Source: Calendula officinalis (Eukaryota > Streptophyta > Magnoliopsida > Asterales > Asteraceae). Taken from it: DNA of 64,000 nt. Within the stretch, counting starts at the first letter, position 1; each line of letters opens with the position of its first letter. Of this stretch, positions 37,063-51,407 are shown one piece after another. The notes beneath the pieces are model-generated. The model was not told where the DNA came from, did no database searches, and saw nothing but the letters and a program-made list of their open reading frames with translations. Both the position numbers and the translations under genes were made by a program. The stretch spans positions 17,322,474 to 17,386,473 of the forward strand of contig OY970833.1 of the NCBI GenBank assembly GCA_963853835.1, read 5' to 3'.

Positions 37063-37360
37063 ATGTTATAGAGATCTTACATGATGAGCAAAGGAGTAAC
37101 CGAAGGACTAAGTAAGGGAAATGACTAAGATCAAGGGATTTGATCTTAGTCCGTTACTATACTGAGTATCACTCAGTCCTTCTACTCAGTCCTTGTACTC
37201 AGTATCACTATCTGATACTGAGTACTGATACTGAGTTCCAATACTGATCACTCAGTATCAGACCTAAACTTAGCTATATTATTCTACATATTAATCAAAG
37301 CTAGTCTAGGTTGTTTTTGTTATCTTAAGATCAAAAGGGGCAAGGCTTTTTGCCTTAACA

Positions 37361-37365
37361 CTCAC
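37361..37365. repeat. Target site duplication of TE1, right copy
   Basis: CTCAC, repeating 19733-19737, outside the right LTR. The satellite continues in phase from here. Confidence 0.95.
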
Positions 37366-40300
37366 GATTCATAAGATATCAACGGAATGCTCAGAACGTA
37401 AACTACAAGAGTTGAGAAGGCTCGGAATCATGATTATATGCCGAAGCAAGTCCAAATCCATTGAGAAGGCAGATGAAAGAATCTGCCAGAAAGTGAATTT
37501 GTTTTCAAACCCGTTTTTAATAATTTACAAGTCAAGTAGGCATGAAACGGAGACCCGAGCCAAAAGTTATGGCCTTTTCAGTAAAGCCCCTTTCGATTCT
37601 GCATGTAACTCCTAGACCGTAACTGGGCTCACGAACAACAAGAGATCAACGGAAATCTCGGAATGTAAACTACAATAGTCGAGAAGGCACGGGATCGTGA
37701 TTCGGTCCCGAAGCAGGTCAAAATCCGTCGAGTAGGCAGATGACAGAATCTGCTAGAAAGTGAATTTGTTTTAAAACACGTTTTTAATAATTTACAAGTC
37801 AAGTAGGCTTGAAACGGAGACCCGAACCAAAAGTTATGGCCTTTTCAGTAAAGCCCCTTTCGATTCTGCATGAAACTCCAAGACCATAAGTGGGCTCACG
37901 ATCCACAAGATATCAACGGAAATCTCAGAAAGTAAACTAATAGAGTCGAGAAGGCAGATGACAGAATCTTCCAGAACGTGAATTTGTTTTAAAACCCGTT
38001 TTTAAGAATTTACAAGTCAAGTAGGCTTGAAACGAAGACCCGAGCCAAAACTTATGGCCTTTTCAGTAAAGCCCCTTTCGATGTTGCCTGTAACTCATAT
38101 ACCGTAGCTCGGCTCACAATCCACAAGATCAACGGAAAGCTCAGAATTTAAACTACAAAAGTCGAGAAGGCACGGGATCGTTATTCTATCCCGAAGCAGG
38201 TCAAAATCCATCGAGAAGGCAGATGACAAAATTATTTTTAAAATTTAATAATTTACAAGTCAAGTAGGCCTTAAACGGAGACCCGATCCAAAAGTTATGA
38301 CCTTTTCAGTAAAGCCCCTTTCGATTCTGCCCGTAACTCCTAGACCATAACTAGGCTCACGATCCACAAGATTTCAACGAAAAGCTCAGAATGTAAACTA
38401 CAAAATTCGAGAAGGCACAAGATCGTGATTCTGTAATCTATCCCGAAGCAGGTCAAAATCCATCGAGAAGGCAGATCACAGGATCTTCCAGAAAGTGAAT
38501 TTGTTTTAAAACTCATTTTTAATAATTTACAAGTCAAGTAGGCCTGAAACGGAGACTCGAGCCAAAAGTTATGGCCTTTTCAGTAATGTCACTTTCGATT
38601 CCGTATGTAAGTCCTAGACCGTAAGTGGCTCATGATCCACAAGATATCAACGGAAAGCTCAGAACGTAAACTAGAAGAGTCGAGAAGGCACGGGATCGTC
38701 ATTCTATACCGAAGTAGGTCAAAATCTGTCGAGAAGGCAGATGACAGAATCTGCCAGAAAATCAATTTGTTTTAAAACCCGTTTTTAATAATTTACAAGT
38801 AAAGTAAGCATGAAACGGAGACCGGAGCCAAAAGTTATGGTCTTCTCAGTAAAGCCCCTTTCGATTCTGCCTGTAACTCCTAGACCGTACCTGGGCTCAC
38901 GATCCACAAGTTATCAACGGAAAGCTTGGAATATAAACTACAAGAGTTGAGAAGGCACTGTACCGAACTAGGTCAAAATCCATCGAGAAGGCAGATGACA
39001 GAATCTGCCAGAAAGTGAATTTGTTTTAAAACTCGTTTTTTTATTATTTACAAGTCAAGTAGGCTTGAAACGGAGACCCGAACCAAAAGTTATGGCCTTT
39101 TCAGTAAAGCCCCTTTCGATTCTGCATGAAACTCCAAGACAATAAGTGGGCTCACGATCCACAAGATATCAACGGAAATCTCAGAAAGTAAACTAATAGA
39201 GTCGAGAAGGCACGCGATCGTGACTCTATGTCGAAGCAGGTAAAAATCTGTCGAGAAGGCAGATGACAGAATCTGCCAGAAAGTGAATTTGTTTTAAAAC
39301 CCGTTTTTATTAATTTACAAGTCAAGTAGGCATGAAACGGAGACCCGAGCCAAAGGTTATGGCCTTTTCAGTAAATTCCCTTTCGATTCTGCCTGTAAAT
39401 CCTATACCGTAAATGGGCTCACTATCCACAAGATATCAACGAAAAGCTCGGAATGTAAACTACGAGAGTTGAGAGGGCACATGATCGTGATTCTGTCTCG
39501 AAGCAGGTCCAAATCCATCGAGAAGGCAGATGAAAGAATCTGCCAGAAAGTGAATTTGTTTTAAAACCCGTTTTTAAGAATTTACAAACCAAGTAGGCAT
39601 GAAACGGAGACCCGAGCCAAAAGTTATGGCATTTTCAATAAACCCTTTGAATGCTTCCTGTAACTCCTAGACCGTAACTGGGCTCACGATCCACAAGATC
39701 AACGCAAAGCTCAGAATGTAAACTACAAAAGTCGAGAAGGCACGGGATAGTGATTCTGTCCCGAAACAGGTCAAAATCCGTAGAGAAGGCAGATGACAGA
39801 ATTATTTTTAAAACTCGGTTTTAATCATTTACAAGTCAAGTAGGCCTTAAACGGAAACCCGAGCCAAAAGTTGTGGCCTTTTCAATAAAGCCCCGTTCGA
39901 TTATGCCTGTAACTCCTAGACCATAACTAGGCTCACGATCCACAAGATTTCAACGGAAAGCTCGGAATGTAAACTATAAAAGTCGAGAAGGCACTGGATC
40001 GTGATTGTATAATCTGTCCCGAAGCAGGTCAAAATCCATCGAGAAGGCAGATCACAGGATCTTCTCATTTTTAATAATTTACGATTCAAGTAGGTCTGAA
40101 TCGGATACCCGAGCCAAACGTTATGGCCTTTTCAGTAAAGTCCCTTTCGATTCTGCATGTAACTCCTAGACCGTAAGTGGGCTCACGATCCACAAGATAT
40201 TAACGGAAATCTCAGAACGTAAACTAGAAGAGTCGAGAAGGCATGTGATCGTGATTCTATGTTGAAGCAGGTCAAAATCTGTCGAGAAGGTAGATGACAG

Positions 40301-43225
40301 AATCCGCCAGAAAGTGAATTTGTTTTAAAACCTGTTTTTAATAATTTACAAGTCAACTGGGCATGATACGGAGACCCGAGCCAAAAGTTATGGCCTTTTT
40401 AATAAAGCCCCTTTCGATTCTGCGTGTAACTCCTAGACCGTAAGTGGCTCACGATCCACAAGATATCAACGGAAAGCTCAGAACGTAAACTAGAAGAGTC
40501 GAGAAGGCACGGGATCGTCATTCTATACCGAAGCGGGTCAAAATCTGTCGAGAAGGCAGATGACAGAATCTGCCAGAAAGTGAATTTGTTTTAAAACCCG
40601 TTTTTAATAATTTACAAGTAATGTAGGCATGCAAAGGAGTCCCGAGCCAAAAGTTATAGCCTTTTCAGTAAGACCCCTTTCGATTCTGCCTGTAACTCCT
40701 AGACCGTAACTAGGCTCACGATCCACAAGATATCAACGGAAAGCTCGGAATATAAACTACACGAGTTGAGAAGGCACGGGATCGTGATTCTGTCCCGAAG
40801 CAGGTCAAAATCCGTCGAGAAGGCAAATGAAAGAATCTTTCAAAAAGTGAATTTGTTTTAAAAATCGTTTTTAATAATTGCCAAGTCAAGTAGGCATGAA
40901 ACGAAGACCCGAGCCAAAAGTTATGGCCTTTTCAGTAAACCCCCTTTCGATTCTGCCTGTAACTCCTAGACCGTAACAGGGCTCACGATCAACAAGAGAT
41001 CAACGGAAATCTCGGAGTGTAAACTACAAAAGTCGAGAAGGCACAGTATCGTGATTCTGTCCCAAGCATGTCAAAATCCGTTGAGAAGGCAGATGACATA
41101 ATCTGCCAGAAAGTGAATTTGTTTTAAAACTTACGTTTAACAATAAAGCCCCTTTCGATTCTGCATGTAACTCCTATATCATAAGTGGGCTCACGATCCA
41201 CAAAATATCAACGGAAAGCTCATAACGTAAACTACTAGAGTCGAGAAGGCACGGGATCCTGACTCTATACCGAAGCAGGTCTAAAAATTTCGAGAAGGCA
41301 GATGAAAGAATCTGCCAGAAAGTGAATTTGTTTTAAAACCCATTTTTATTAATGAAAAGTCAAGTAGGCATGAAACGGAGACCCGAGCCAAAAGTTATGG
41401 CCTTTTCAGTAAAGCTCCTTTCGATTATGCCTGTAAATCCTTGACCATAGCTGGGCTCACGATCCACAAGATATCAACGGAAAACTCAAAAAGTAAACTA
41501 CGGGAGTCGAGAACGTACATGATAGTGATTCACTGCCGCAGCAGGTCAAAATCTGTCGAGAAGGCAGATGACAGAATATGCTAGAAAGTGAATTTGTTTT
41601 AAAACCCATTTTTAATAAATTACAAGTCAAGTAGGCATGAAACGGAGACTCGAGCCATAAGTTACGACCTTTTCAGTAAAGCCCCTGTCGATTTTGCCAG
41701 TAACTCCAAGACCGTAACTAGGCTCACGATCCACATGGTATCAATGGAAAGATCGGAACGTAAACTAGAAGAGTCGAGAAGGCACGGGATCGTGATTGTG
41801 TGCCGAAGCAGGTCAAAATGCATCGAGAAGGCAGATAACTGAATCTGCCAGAAAGTGAATTTGTTTTAAAACCCATTTTTATTAATTTACAAGTCAAGTA
41901 GACATGAAACGGAGACCCGAGTCAAATGTAATGGCCTTTTCAGTAAAGCCCCTTTCGATTCTGCCTGTAACTCCTAGACCGTAAGTGGGCTCACGATCCT
42001 CAAGATATCAACGGAAAACTCAAAACGTAAACTACGGGAGTCGAGAAGGCATGGGATCGTGATTCTATGCCGCAGCAGGTCAAAATCCATCGAGAAGGCA
42101 GATGACAGAATCTGTCAGAATGTGAATTTGTTTTAAAACCCGTTTTTAATAATTTACAAGTCAAGTAGGCATGAAACAGAGACCCAAGCCAAAAGTTATG
42201 GCCTTTTCAGTGAAGCCCTTTCGATTCTACCTGTAACTCCTAGACCGTAACTGATCTCACGATCCACAAGATATCAACGGAAAGCTGGGAAAGTAAACTT
42301 CAAGAGTGGAGAAGGCACGGGATCATGATTCTATCCCGAAGCAGGTCAAAATCCATCGAGAAGGCAGATGAATGAATCTGCCAGAAAGTGAATTCATTTT
42401 AAAACTCGTTTTTAATAATTAACAAGTCAAGTAGGCCTGAAACGGAGACCCGAGCCAAAGGTTGTGGCCTTTTCAGTAAAGCCCCTTTCGATTCTGCCTG
42501 TAACTCATAGACCCTAAGTGCGCTCACGATCCACGAGATATCAACGGAAAGTTTAGAACATAAACTACAAGAGTCGAGAAGGCACTAGGTCGTGATTCTA
42601 TGCCGAAGAAGGTCAAAATCCGTCGAGAAGGCGGATGACAGAATCTGCCACCAAGTGATTTTGTTTTAAAACTCGTTTTTAATAATTTACAAGTCAAGTA
42701 GGCATGAAACGGAGACCCGAGCCAAAAGTTATGGATTTTTCAGTAAAACCCCTTTCGATTCATCCTGTAACTCCTAGACCGTAACTGGGCTCATGATCCA
42801 CAAGATATCAACGTAACGCTCGGAATGTAAACTACAAAAGTCGAGAAGCCACGTGAACGTGATTCTATCCCGGAGCATGTCAAAATCCGTCGAGAAGACA
42901 GATGACAGAATCTGCCAGAAAGTGAATTCATTTTAAAACTCGTTTTTAATAATTTACAAGTCAAGTAGGTCTGAAACGGAGACCCGAGCCAAAAGTTATG
43001 GCCTTTTCAGTAAAGCCCCATTCTATTCTGCCTGTAACCATAAGTGGGCTCAAGATCCACAAGATATCAACGAAAAGCTCAGAACGTAAACTACAAGAGT
43101 TGAGAAGGCACTGGGTCATGATTTTATGCCGAAGAAGGTCAAAATCCGTCTAGAAGGTAGATGACAGAATCTGCAAGGACGTGACTTTGTTTTAAAACTC
43201 GTTTTTAATATTTTACAAGTCAAGT

Positions 43226-46005
43226 AGGCAAGAAATGGAGACCCGAGCCAAAAGTTATGGACTTTTCAGTAAAGCCCCCTTCGATTATGCCTGTAACTCC
43301 TAGACCGTAAATGGGCTCACGATCCGCAAGATATGAACGGAAAGCTCGGAATGTAAACTACAAGAGTTGAGAAGGCACAAGATCGTGATTCTAACCAGAA
43401 GCAGGTCAATATCCGTCGAGAAGGCAGATGACAGAATCTTCCAGAGAGTGAATTTGTTTTAAAACTTGTTTCTAATAATTTACAAGAAAAGTAGGCCTGA
43501 AACGGAGACAAGAGCCAATAGTTATGGCATTTTCAGTAAATCCCCTTTCGATTCTGCCTTTAACTCTTAGATAGTAAGTGGGCTCACGATCCACAAGATA
43601 TCAACGGAAAGCTCAGAACGTAAACTACAAGAGACGAGAAGGCACGAGATCGTGATTCTTTAAAGAAGCAGGTAAAAATCCGTCGAGAAGGCAGATGACA
43701 AAATCTGCCAGAAAGTGAATTTGTTTTAACACCAATTTTTTCTATAAATTATAAGTCAAGTAGGCATGAAACGGAGACCCGAGCCAAAAGTTACGTCATT
43801 TTCAGTAAAGCCCCTTTCGATTCTGCCTGTAACTCCTTGACCGTAACTGGGCTCAAGATCCACAAGCTATCAACGGAAAGCTCGGAACGTAAACTACAAG
43901 AGTTGAGAAGGCACGGGATCGTGATTCTGTGCCGAAGCAGGTCAAAATTCATCGAGAAGGCAGATAACATAATCTGCCAGAAAGTGAATTTGTTTTAAAA
44001 CCCATTTTTAATAATTTACATGTCAAGTAGACATGAAACGGAGATCCGAGCCAAAAGTTATGGCCTTTTCAATAAAGCCCCTTTCGATTATGCCTATACC
44101 TCCTACACCGTAAGTGGGCTCACGATCCACAATATATCAACGGAAAACTCAAAACGTAAACTACGGGAGTCGAGATGGAACAGGATAGTGATTCTCTGCC
44201 ACAGCAGGTCAAAATCTGTCGAGAAGGCAGATGACAGAATCTGCCAGAAAGTGAATTTGTTTTAAAACCCGTTTATAATAAATTACAAGTCAAGTAGGCA
44301 TGAAACGGAGACTCGAGCCAAAAGTTACGACCTTTTCTGTAAAGCCCCTGTCGATTTTGACTGTAACTCCTAGACCGTAACTGGGCTCACAATCCACATG
44401 ATATCAATGGAAAGAAGAGTCGAGAAGGCATGGGATCGTGATTCTATGCCGCAGCAGGTCAAAATCCGTCGAGAAGGCAGATGATAGAATCTGCCAGAAA
44501 GTGAATTCGTTTTAAAACCCGTTTTTAATAATTTAGAAGTCAAGTAGGCATGAAACGGAGACCCAAGCCAAAAGTTATGGCCTTTTCTGTGTAGCCCTTT
44601 CGATTCTACCTGTAACTCCTAGACCTTAATTGAGCTCACGATCCACAAGATATCAACAGAAAGCGCGGAACGTAAACTTCAAGAGTCGAGAAGGCACGGG
44701 TTCGTGATTTTATGCCGAAGCTTGTCAAAATCCGTCGAGAAGGCAGATGACAGAATCTGCCAGAAAGTGAATTTGTTTTAAAACCCATTTTTAATAATTT
44801 ACAAGTCAAGTAGGCAAGAAATGGAGACCCGAGCCAAAAGTTATGGACTTTTCAGTAAAGCCCCTTTCGATTATGCCTTTAACTCCTAGACCGTAAATGG
44901 GCTCACGATCCGCAAGATATGAACGGAAAGCTCGGAATGTAAACTACAAAAGTTGAGAAGGCACAAGATCGTGATTCTAACCAGAAGCAGGTCAATATCC
45001 GTCGAGAAGGCAGATGACAGAATCTTCCAGAGAGTGAATTTGTTTTAAAACTTGTTTCTAATAATTTACAAGTAAAGTAGGCCTGAAACGGAGACAAGAG
45101 CCAATAGTTATGGCATTTTCAGTAAATCCCCTTTCGATTCTGCCTTTAACTCTTAGATAGTAAGTGGGCTCACGATCCACAAGATATCAAAGGAAAGCTC
45201 AGAACGTAAACTACAAGAGACGAGAAGGCACGAGATCGTGATTCTATAAAGAAGCAGGTAAAAATCCGTCGAGAAGGCAGATGACAAAATCTGCCAGAAA
45301 GTGAATTTGTTTTAACACCAATTTTTTATAAATTACAAGTCAAGTAGGCATGAAACGGAGACCTGAGCCAAAAGTTACATCATTTTCAGTAAAGCCCCTT
45401 TCGATTCTGCATGTAACTCCTTGACCGTAACTGGGCTCAAGATCCACAAGCTATCAACGGAAAGCTCGGAACGTAAACTACAAGAGTTGAGAAGGCACTG
45501 GATCGTGATTCTGTGCCGAAGCAGGTCAAAATTCATCGAGAAGGCAGATAACATAATCTGCCAGAAAGTGAATTTGTTTTAAAACCCATTTTTAATAATT
45601 TACATGTCAAGTAGACATGAAACGGAGATCCGAGCCAAAAGTTATGGCCTTTTCAATAAAGCCCCTTTCAATTATGCCTATACCTCCTACACCGTAAGTG
45701 GGCTCATGATCCACAATATATCAACGGAAAACTCAAAACGTAAATTACGGGAGTCGAGATGGTACAGGATAGTGATTCTCTGCCGCAGCAGGTCAAAATC
45801 TGTCGAGAAGGCAGATGACAGAATCTGCCAGAAAGTGAATTTGTTTTAAAACCCGTTTATAATAAATTACAAGTCAGGTAGGCATGAAACGGAGACTCGA
45901 GCCAAAAGTTACGGCCTTTTCTGTAAAGCCCCTGTCGATTTTGACTGTAACTCCTAGACCGTAACTGGGCTCACAATCCACATGATATCAATGGAAAGAA
46001 GAGTC
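43226..46005. repeat. Tandem duplication of a six-monomer block (offset 1586 bp)
   Basis: AGGCAAGAAATGGAG starts at 43226 and at 44812. Similarity between the two blocks continues for about 1.2 kb. Beyond about 46005 the second block returns to the order of the long unit (like 18450), while the first jumps to a later monomer near 44415, as expected for unequal exchange. Confidence 0.7.
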
Positions 46006-49000
46006 GAGAAGGCACAGGATCGTGATTGTGTGCCGAAGCAGGTCAAAATCCGTCGAGAAGGCAGATAACAGAATCTGCCAGAAAGTTAATTTGTTTTAAA
46101 ACCCATTTTTAATAATTTACAAGTCAAGTAGGCATGAAACGGAGACCCGAGCCAAAAGTTATGGCCTTTATAGTAAAGCCCCTTTCGATTCTGCCTGTAA
46201 CTCCTTGACCTTAACTGGGCTCAAAATCCACAAGATATCAACGGAAAGCTCAGAACGTAAACTACCATGGTCGAGAAGGCATTGGATCATAATTCTATGC
46301 CGAAGCAGGTCAAAATTCATCGAGAAGGCAGATGACAGAATCTGCGAGAAAGTGAATTTGTTTTAAAACTCGTTTTTAATAATTTACGAGTCAAGTAGGC
46401 CCGAAACGGAGACCCGAGCCAAAAGTTATGGCCTTTTCAGTAAAGCCCCTTTTGATTCTGCGTGTAACTCCGTGACAGTAACTGGGCTCACGATCCATAA
46501 GATATCAACGGAAAGCTCGGAATGTAAACTACAAGGGACGAGAAGGCACGGGATCGTGATTCGGTCCCGAAGCAGGTCAAATCCGTCGAAAAGTCAGATG
46601 ACATAATCTGCGAGAAAGTGAATTTGTTTTAAAACTCGTTTTTAATAATTTACAAGTCAAGTAGGCCTGAAACGGAGACCCGAGCCAATAGTTATGGCCT
46701 TTTAAGTAAAGCCCCTTTTGATTATGCCTGTAACTACTAGACCGTAAGTGGGCTCACGATTCCCAAGATATCAACGGAATGCTCAGAACGTAAACTACAA
46801 GAGTTGAGAAGGCTCGGGATCATGATTATATGCCGAAGCAATTCCAAATCCGTCGAGAAGGCAGATGACATAATCTGCCAGAAAGTGAATTTGTTTTAAA
46901 ACACGTTTTTAATAATTTAAGTCAAGTAGGCATGAAACGGAGACCCGAGCCAAAAGTTATGGCCTTTTCAGTAAAGCCCCTTTCGATGTTGCCTGTAACT
47001 CCTATACCGTAGCTCGGCTCACAATCCACAAGATCACCGGAAAGCTCAGAATTTAAACTACAAAAGTCGAGAAGGCACGGGATCGTTATTCTGTCCCGAA
47101 GCAGGTCAAAATCCGTCGAGAAGGCAGATGACAAAATTATTTTTAAAATTTAATAATTTACAAGTCAAGTAGGCCTTAAACGGAGACCCGAGCCAAAAGT
47201 TATGGCCTTTTCAGTAAAGCCCCTTTCGATTCTGCCTGTAACTCCTAGACCGTAAATAGGCTCACGATCCACAACATATTAACGGAAAGCTCGGAATATA
47301 AACTACAAAAGTCGTGACGGCAGGGGATCGTGATTCTGTCCCCAAGCAGGTCAAAATCCGTCGAGAAGGCAGATGACAGAATCTGCCAGAATGTGAATTT
47401 GTATTAAAACTCGTTGTTAATAATTTACAAGTCAAGTAGGCCTGAAACGGAGACCCGAGCCAAAAGTTATGGCCTTTTCAATAAATCCCTTTTCGATTGT
47501 GCATGTAACTCCTAGACCAGAAGTGGGCACACGATCCACAATATATCAACGGAAAGCTCAGAATGTAAACTACAAGAGAAGAGAAGGCACGGGATCGTGA
47601 TTCTACGCTGTAGCAAGTCAAAATCCATTGAGAAGGCAGATGATAGAATCTGCCAGAAAGTGAATTTGTTTTAAAACCCGTTTTTAATAATTTAAAAGTC
47701 AAGTAGGCATGAAACGGAGACCCGAGCCAAAAGTTATGGCCTTTTCAGTAAAGCCCCTTTCGATTCTGCCTGTAACTCCTAGACCGTAACTGGGCTCACG
47801 ATCAACAAGAGATCAACGGAAATCTCGGAATGTAAACTACAATAGTAGAGAAGGCACGGGATCGTGATTCAGTCCCGAAGCAGGTCAAAATCCATCGAGA
47901 AGGCAGATGACAGAATCTGCCAGAAAGTGAATTTGTTTTAAAACTCGTTTTTAATAATTTACGAGTCAAGTAGGCGATGAAATGGAGACCCGAACCAAAA
48001 GTTATGGCCTTTTCAGTAAAGCCCCTTTCGATTCTGCATGAAACTCCAAGACCGTAAGTGGGCTCACGATCCACAAGATATCAACAGAAATCTTAGAAAG
48101 TAAACTAATAGAGTCGAGAAGGCACGGGATCGTGACTCTATGCCGAAGCAGGTCAATATCTATCGAGAAGGCAGATGACAGAATCTGCCAGAACGTGAAT
48201 TTGTTTTAAAACCCGTTTTTAAGAATTTACAAGTCAAGTAGGCTTGAAACGGAGACCCGAGCCAAAAGTTATGGCCTTTTCAGTAAAGCCCCTTTCGATG
48301 TTGCCTGTAACTCCTATACCGTAGCTCGGCTCACAATCCACAAGATCAACGGAAAGCTCAGAATTTAAACTACAAAATTCGAGAAGGCACGGGATCGTTA
48401 TTCTGTCCTGAAGCAGGTCAAAATCCGTCGAGAAGGCAGATGACAAAATTATTTTTAAAATTTAATAATTTACAAGTCAAGTAGGCCTTAAACGGAGACC
48501 CGAGCCAAAAGTTTTGGCCTTTTCAGTAAAGCCCCTTTCGATTCTGCCCGTAACTCCTAGACGATAACTAGGCTCACGATCCACAAGATTTCAACGGAAA
48601 GCTCAGAATGTAAACTACAAAAGTCGAGAAGGCACAAGATCGTGATTCTGTAATCTATCCCGAACCAGGTCAAAATCCATCGAGAAGGCAGATCACAGGA
48701 TCTTCCAGAAAGTGAATTTGTTTTAAAACTCATTTTTAATAATTTACAAGTCAAGTAGGCCTGAAACGGAGACCCGAGCCAAAAGTTATGGCCTTTTCAG
48801 TAATGTCACTTTCGATTCCGCATGTAAGTCCTAGACCGTAAGTGGCTCATGATCCACAAGATATCAACGGAAAGCTCAGAACGTAAACTAGAAGAGTCGA
48901 GAAGGCACACCGAAGTAGGTCAAAATCTGTTTTTTTATGTCGAGAAGGCAGATGACAGAATCTGCCAGAAAATCAATTTGTTTTAAAACCGGTTTTTAAT

Positions 49001-51407
49001 AATTTACAAGTAAAGTAAGCATGAAACGGAGACCGGAGCCAAAAGTTATGGCCTTCTTAGTAAAGCCCCTTTCGATTCTGCCTGTAACTCGTAGACTGTA
49101 CCTGGGCTCACGATCCATAAGTTATCAACGGAAAGCTCGGAATATAAACTACAAGAGTTGAGAAGGCACTGTCCCGAACTAGGTCAAAATCCATCGAGAA
49201 GGCAGATGAAAGAATCTGCCAGAAAGTGAATTTGTTTTAAAAATCATTTTTAATAATTAAAAGTCAAGTAGGCATGAAACGGAGACCCGAGCCAAATGTT
49301 ATGGCCTTTTCAGTAAAGCCCATTTCGATTCTGCCTGTAACTCCTAGACCGTAACTGGGCTCACGATCAACAAGAGATCAACGGAAATCTTGGAATGTAA
49401 ACTACAATAGTCGAGAAGGCACGGGATCATGATTCGGTCCCGAAGCAGGTCAAAATCCGTCGAGAAGGAAGATGACAGAATCTGCCAGAAAGTGAATTTG
49501 TTTTAAAACTCGTTTTTAATAATTTACAAGTCAAGTAGGCTTGAAACGGAGACCCGAACCAAAAGTTATGGCCTTTTCAGTAAAGCTCCTTTCGATTCTA
49601 CATGAAACTCCAAGACCATAAGTGGGCTCACGATCCACAAGATATCAACGAAAATCTCAGAAAGTAAACTAATAGAGTCGAGAAGGCACGTGATCGTGAC
49701 TCTATGCCAAAGCAGGTAAAAATCTGTCGAGAAGGCAGATGACAGAATCTGCCAGAAATTGAATTTGTTTTAAAACCCGTTTTTATTAATTTACAAGTAA
49801 AGTAGGCATGAAACGGAGACCCGAGCCAAAAGTTATGGCCTTTTCAGAAAATCCCCTTTCGATTCTGCCTGTAAATCCTAGACCGTAACTGGGCTCACTA
49901 TCCACAAGATATCAACGGAAAGCTCATAATGTAAACTACGAGAGTTGAGAGGGCACAGGATCATGATTCTATCTCGAAGTAGGTCAAAATCCATCGAGAA
50001 GGCAGATGAAAGAATCTGCCAGAAAGTGAATTCGTTTTAAAACCCGTTTTTAAGTATTTACAAGCCAAGTAGGCATGAAACGGAGACCCGAGCCAAAAGT
50101 TATGGCATTTTCAATAAAGCCCTTTCAATGCTTCCTGTAACTCCTAGACCGTAACTGGGCTCACGATCCACAAGATCAACGCAAAGCTCAGAATGTAAAC
50201 TACAAAAGTCGAGAAGGCACGGGATAGTGATTCTGTCCTGAAACAGGTCAAAATCCGTAGAGAAGGCAGATGACATAATTATTTTTAAAACTCGGTTTTA
50301 ATCATTTACAAGTCAAGTAGGCCTTGAACGGAAACCCAAGCCAAACGTTGTGGCCTTTTCAGTCAAGCCCCGTTCGATTATGCCTGTAACTCCTAGACCA
50401 TAACTAGGCTCACGACCACAAGATTTCAACGGAAAGCTCGAAATGTAAACTACAAAAGTCGAGAAGGCACTGGATCGTGATTCTATAATTTGTCCCGAAG
50501 CAGGTCAAAATCCATCGAGAAGGCAGATCACAGGATCTTCTCGTTTTTAATAATTTACAAGTCAAGTAGGTCTGAATCGGATACCCGAGCCAAACGTTAT
50601 GGCCTTTTCAGTAAAGTCCCTTTCAATTCTGCATGTAACTCCTAGACCGTAAGTGGGCTCACGATCCACAAGATATTAACGGGAATCTCAGAACGTAAAC
50701 TAGAAGAGTCGAGAAGGCACGTGATCGTGATTCTATGCTGAAGCAGGTCAAAATCTGTCGAGAAGGCAGATGACAGAAGCCGCCAGAAAGTCAATTTGTT
50801 TTAAAACCCGTTTTTAATAATTTACAAGTCAAGTGGGCATGAAACGGAGACCCGAGCCAAAAGTTATGGCCTTTTTTAGTAAAGCCCCTTTCGATTCTGC
50901 ATGTAACTCCTAGACCGTAAGTGGCTCACGATCCACAAGATATCAACGGAAAGCTCAGAACGTAAATTAGAAGAGTCGAGAAGGCACGGGATCGTCATTC
51001 TATACCGAAGCGGGTCAAAATCTGTCGAGAAGGCAGATGACAGAATCTGCCAGAAAGTGAATTTGTTTTAAAACCCGTTTTTAATAATTTACAAGTAAAG
51101 TAGGCATGCAAAGGAGACCCGAGCCAAAAGTTATAGCCTTTTCAGTAAGACCCCTTTCGATTCTGCCTGTAACTTCTAGACCGTAACTAGGCTCACGATC
51201 CACAAGATATCAACGGAAAGCTCGGAGTATAAACTACACGAGTTGAGAAGGCACGGGATCGTAATTCTGTCCCGAAGGAGGTCAAAATCCGTCGAGAAGG
51301 CAAATGAAAGAATCTTTCAGAAAGTGAATTTGTTTTAAAAATCGTTTTTAATAATTTACAAGTCAAGTAGGCATGAACGAAGACCCAAGCAAAAAGTTAT
51401 GGCCTTT

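Larger units (their letters stand above)
19738..37360 (-). mobile_element. TE1: Sirevirus-like Ty1-copia retrotransposon, inactivated, with nested insertion
   Basis: A 17623-bp element bounded by 510-bp LTRs and a 5-bp duplication, transcribed on the minus strand. About 10.2 kb belongs to the element itself; 7371 bp is a second retrotransposon lodged in pol. Gene order on the minus strand is LTR, primer site, gag, protease-integrase, reverse transcriptase, ORF3 in two exons, polypurine tract, LTR. The LTRs differ at about five positions by eye. Compared with TE2, this copy has two nonsense codons in gag, lacks the end of RT, RNase H and the ORF3 promoter (deletion near 24310), and has a stop and a frameshift in ORF3. 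Assignment to Sirevirus rests on the long gag with coiled coil, the RNase H style seen in TE2, an additional 3' gene, and repeated polypurine-like motifs. Confidence 0.95.
36851..37360 (-). repeat. TE1 5' LTR (right), promoter
   Basis: 510 bp, pairing with 19738-20247. Being the 5' LTR it would drive transcription leftwards. TATAAATA is at 37055-37062 on the minus strand. It is flanked by nested inverted repeats (GATCTCTAT/ATAGAGATC and TACTCCTTTGC/GCAAAGGAGTA). The GATACTGAGT cluster lies upstream at about 37159-37261, and the bulged hairpin lies downstream at 36961-36988, in the transcribed part. Confidence 0.96.
37361..46752. repeat. Long higher-order satellite unit, copy 2 (about 9.4 kb)
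   Basis: Collinear with 11462-19732: for example 43317 here corresponds to 17351 and 44020 to 18052. It is longer mainly because of an internal tandem duplication at 43226-46005. A third unit begins at 46753 (CTCACGATTCCCAAG) and is locally reshuffled: the monomer corresponding to 12118 appears at both 46922 and 48234. TE2 interrupts this third unit. Confidence 0.65.
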
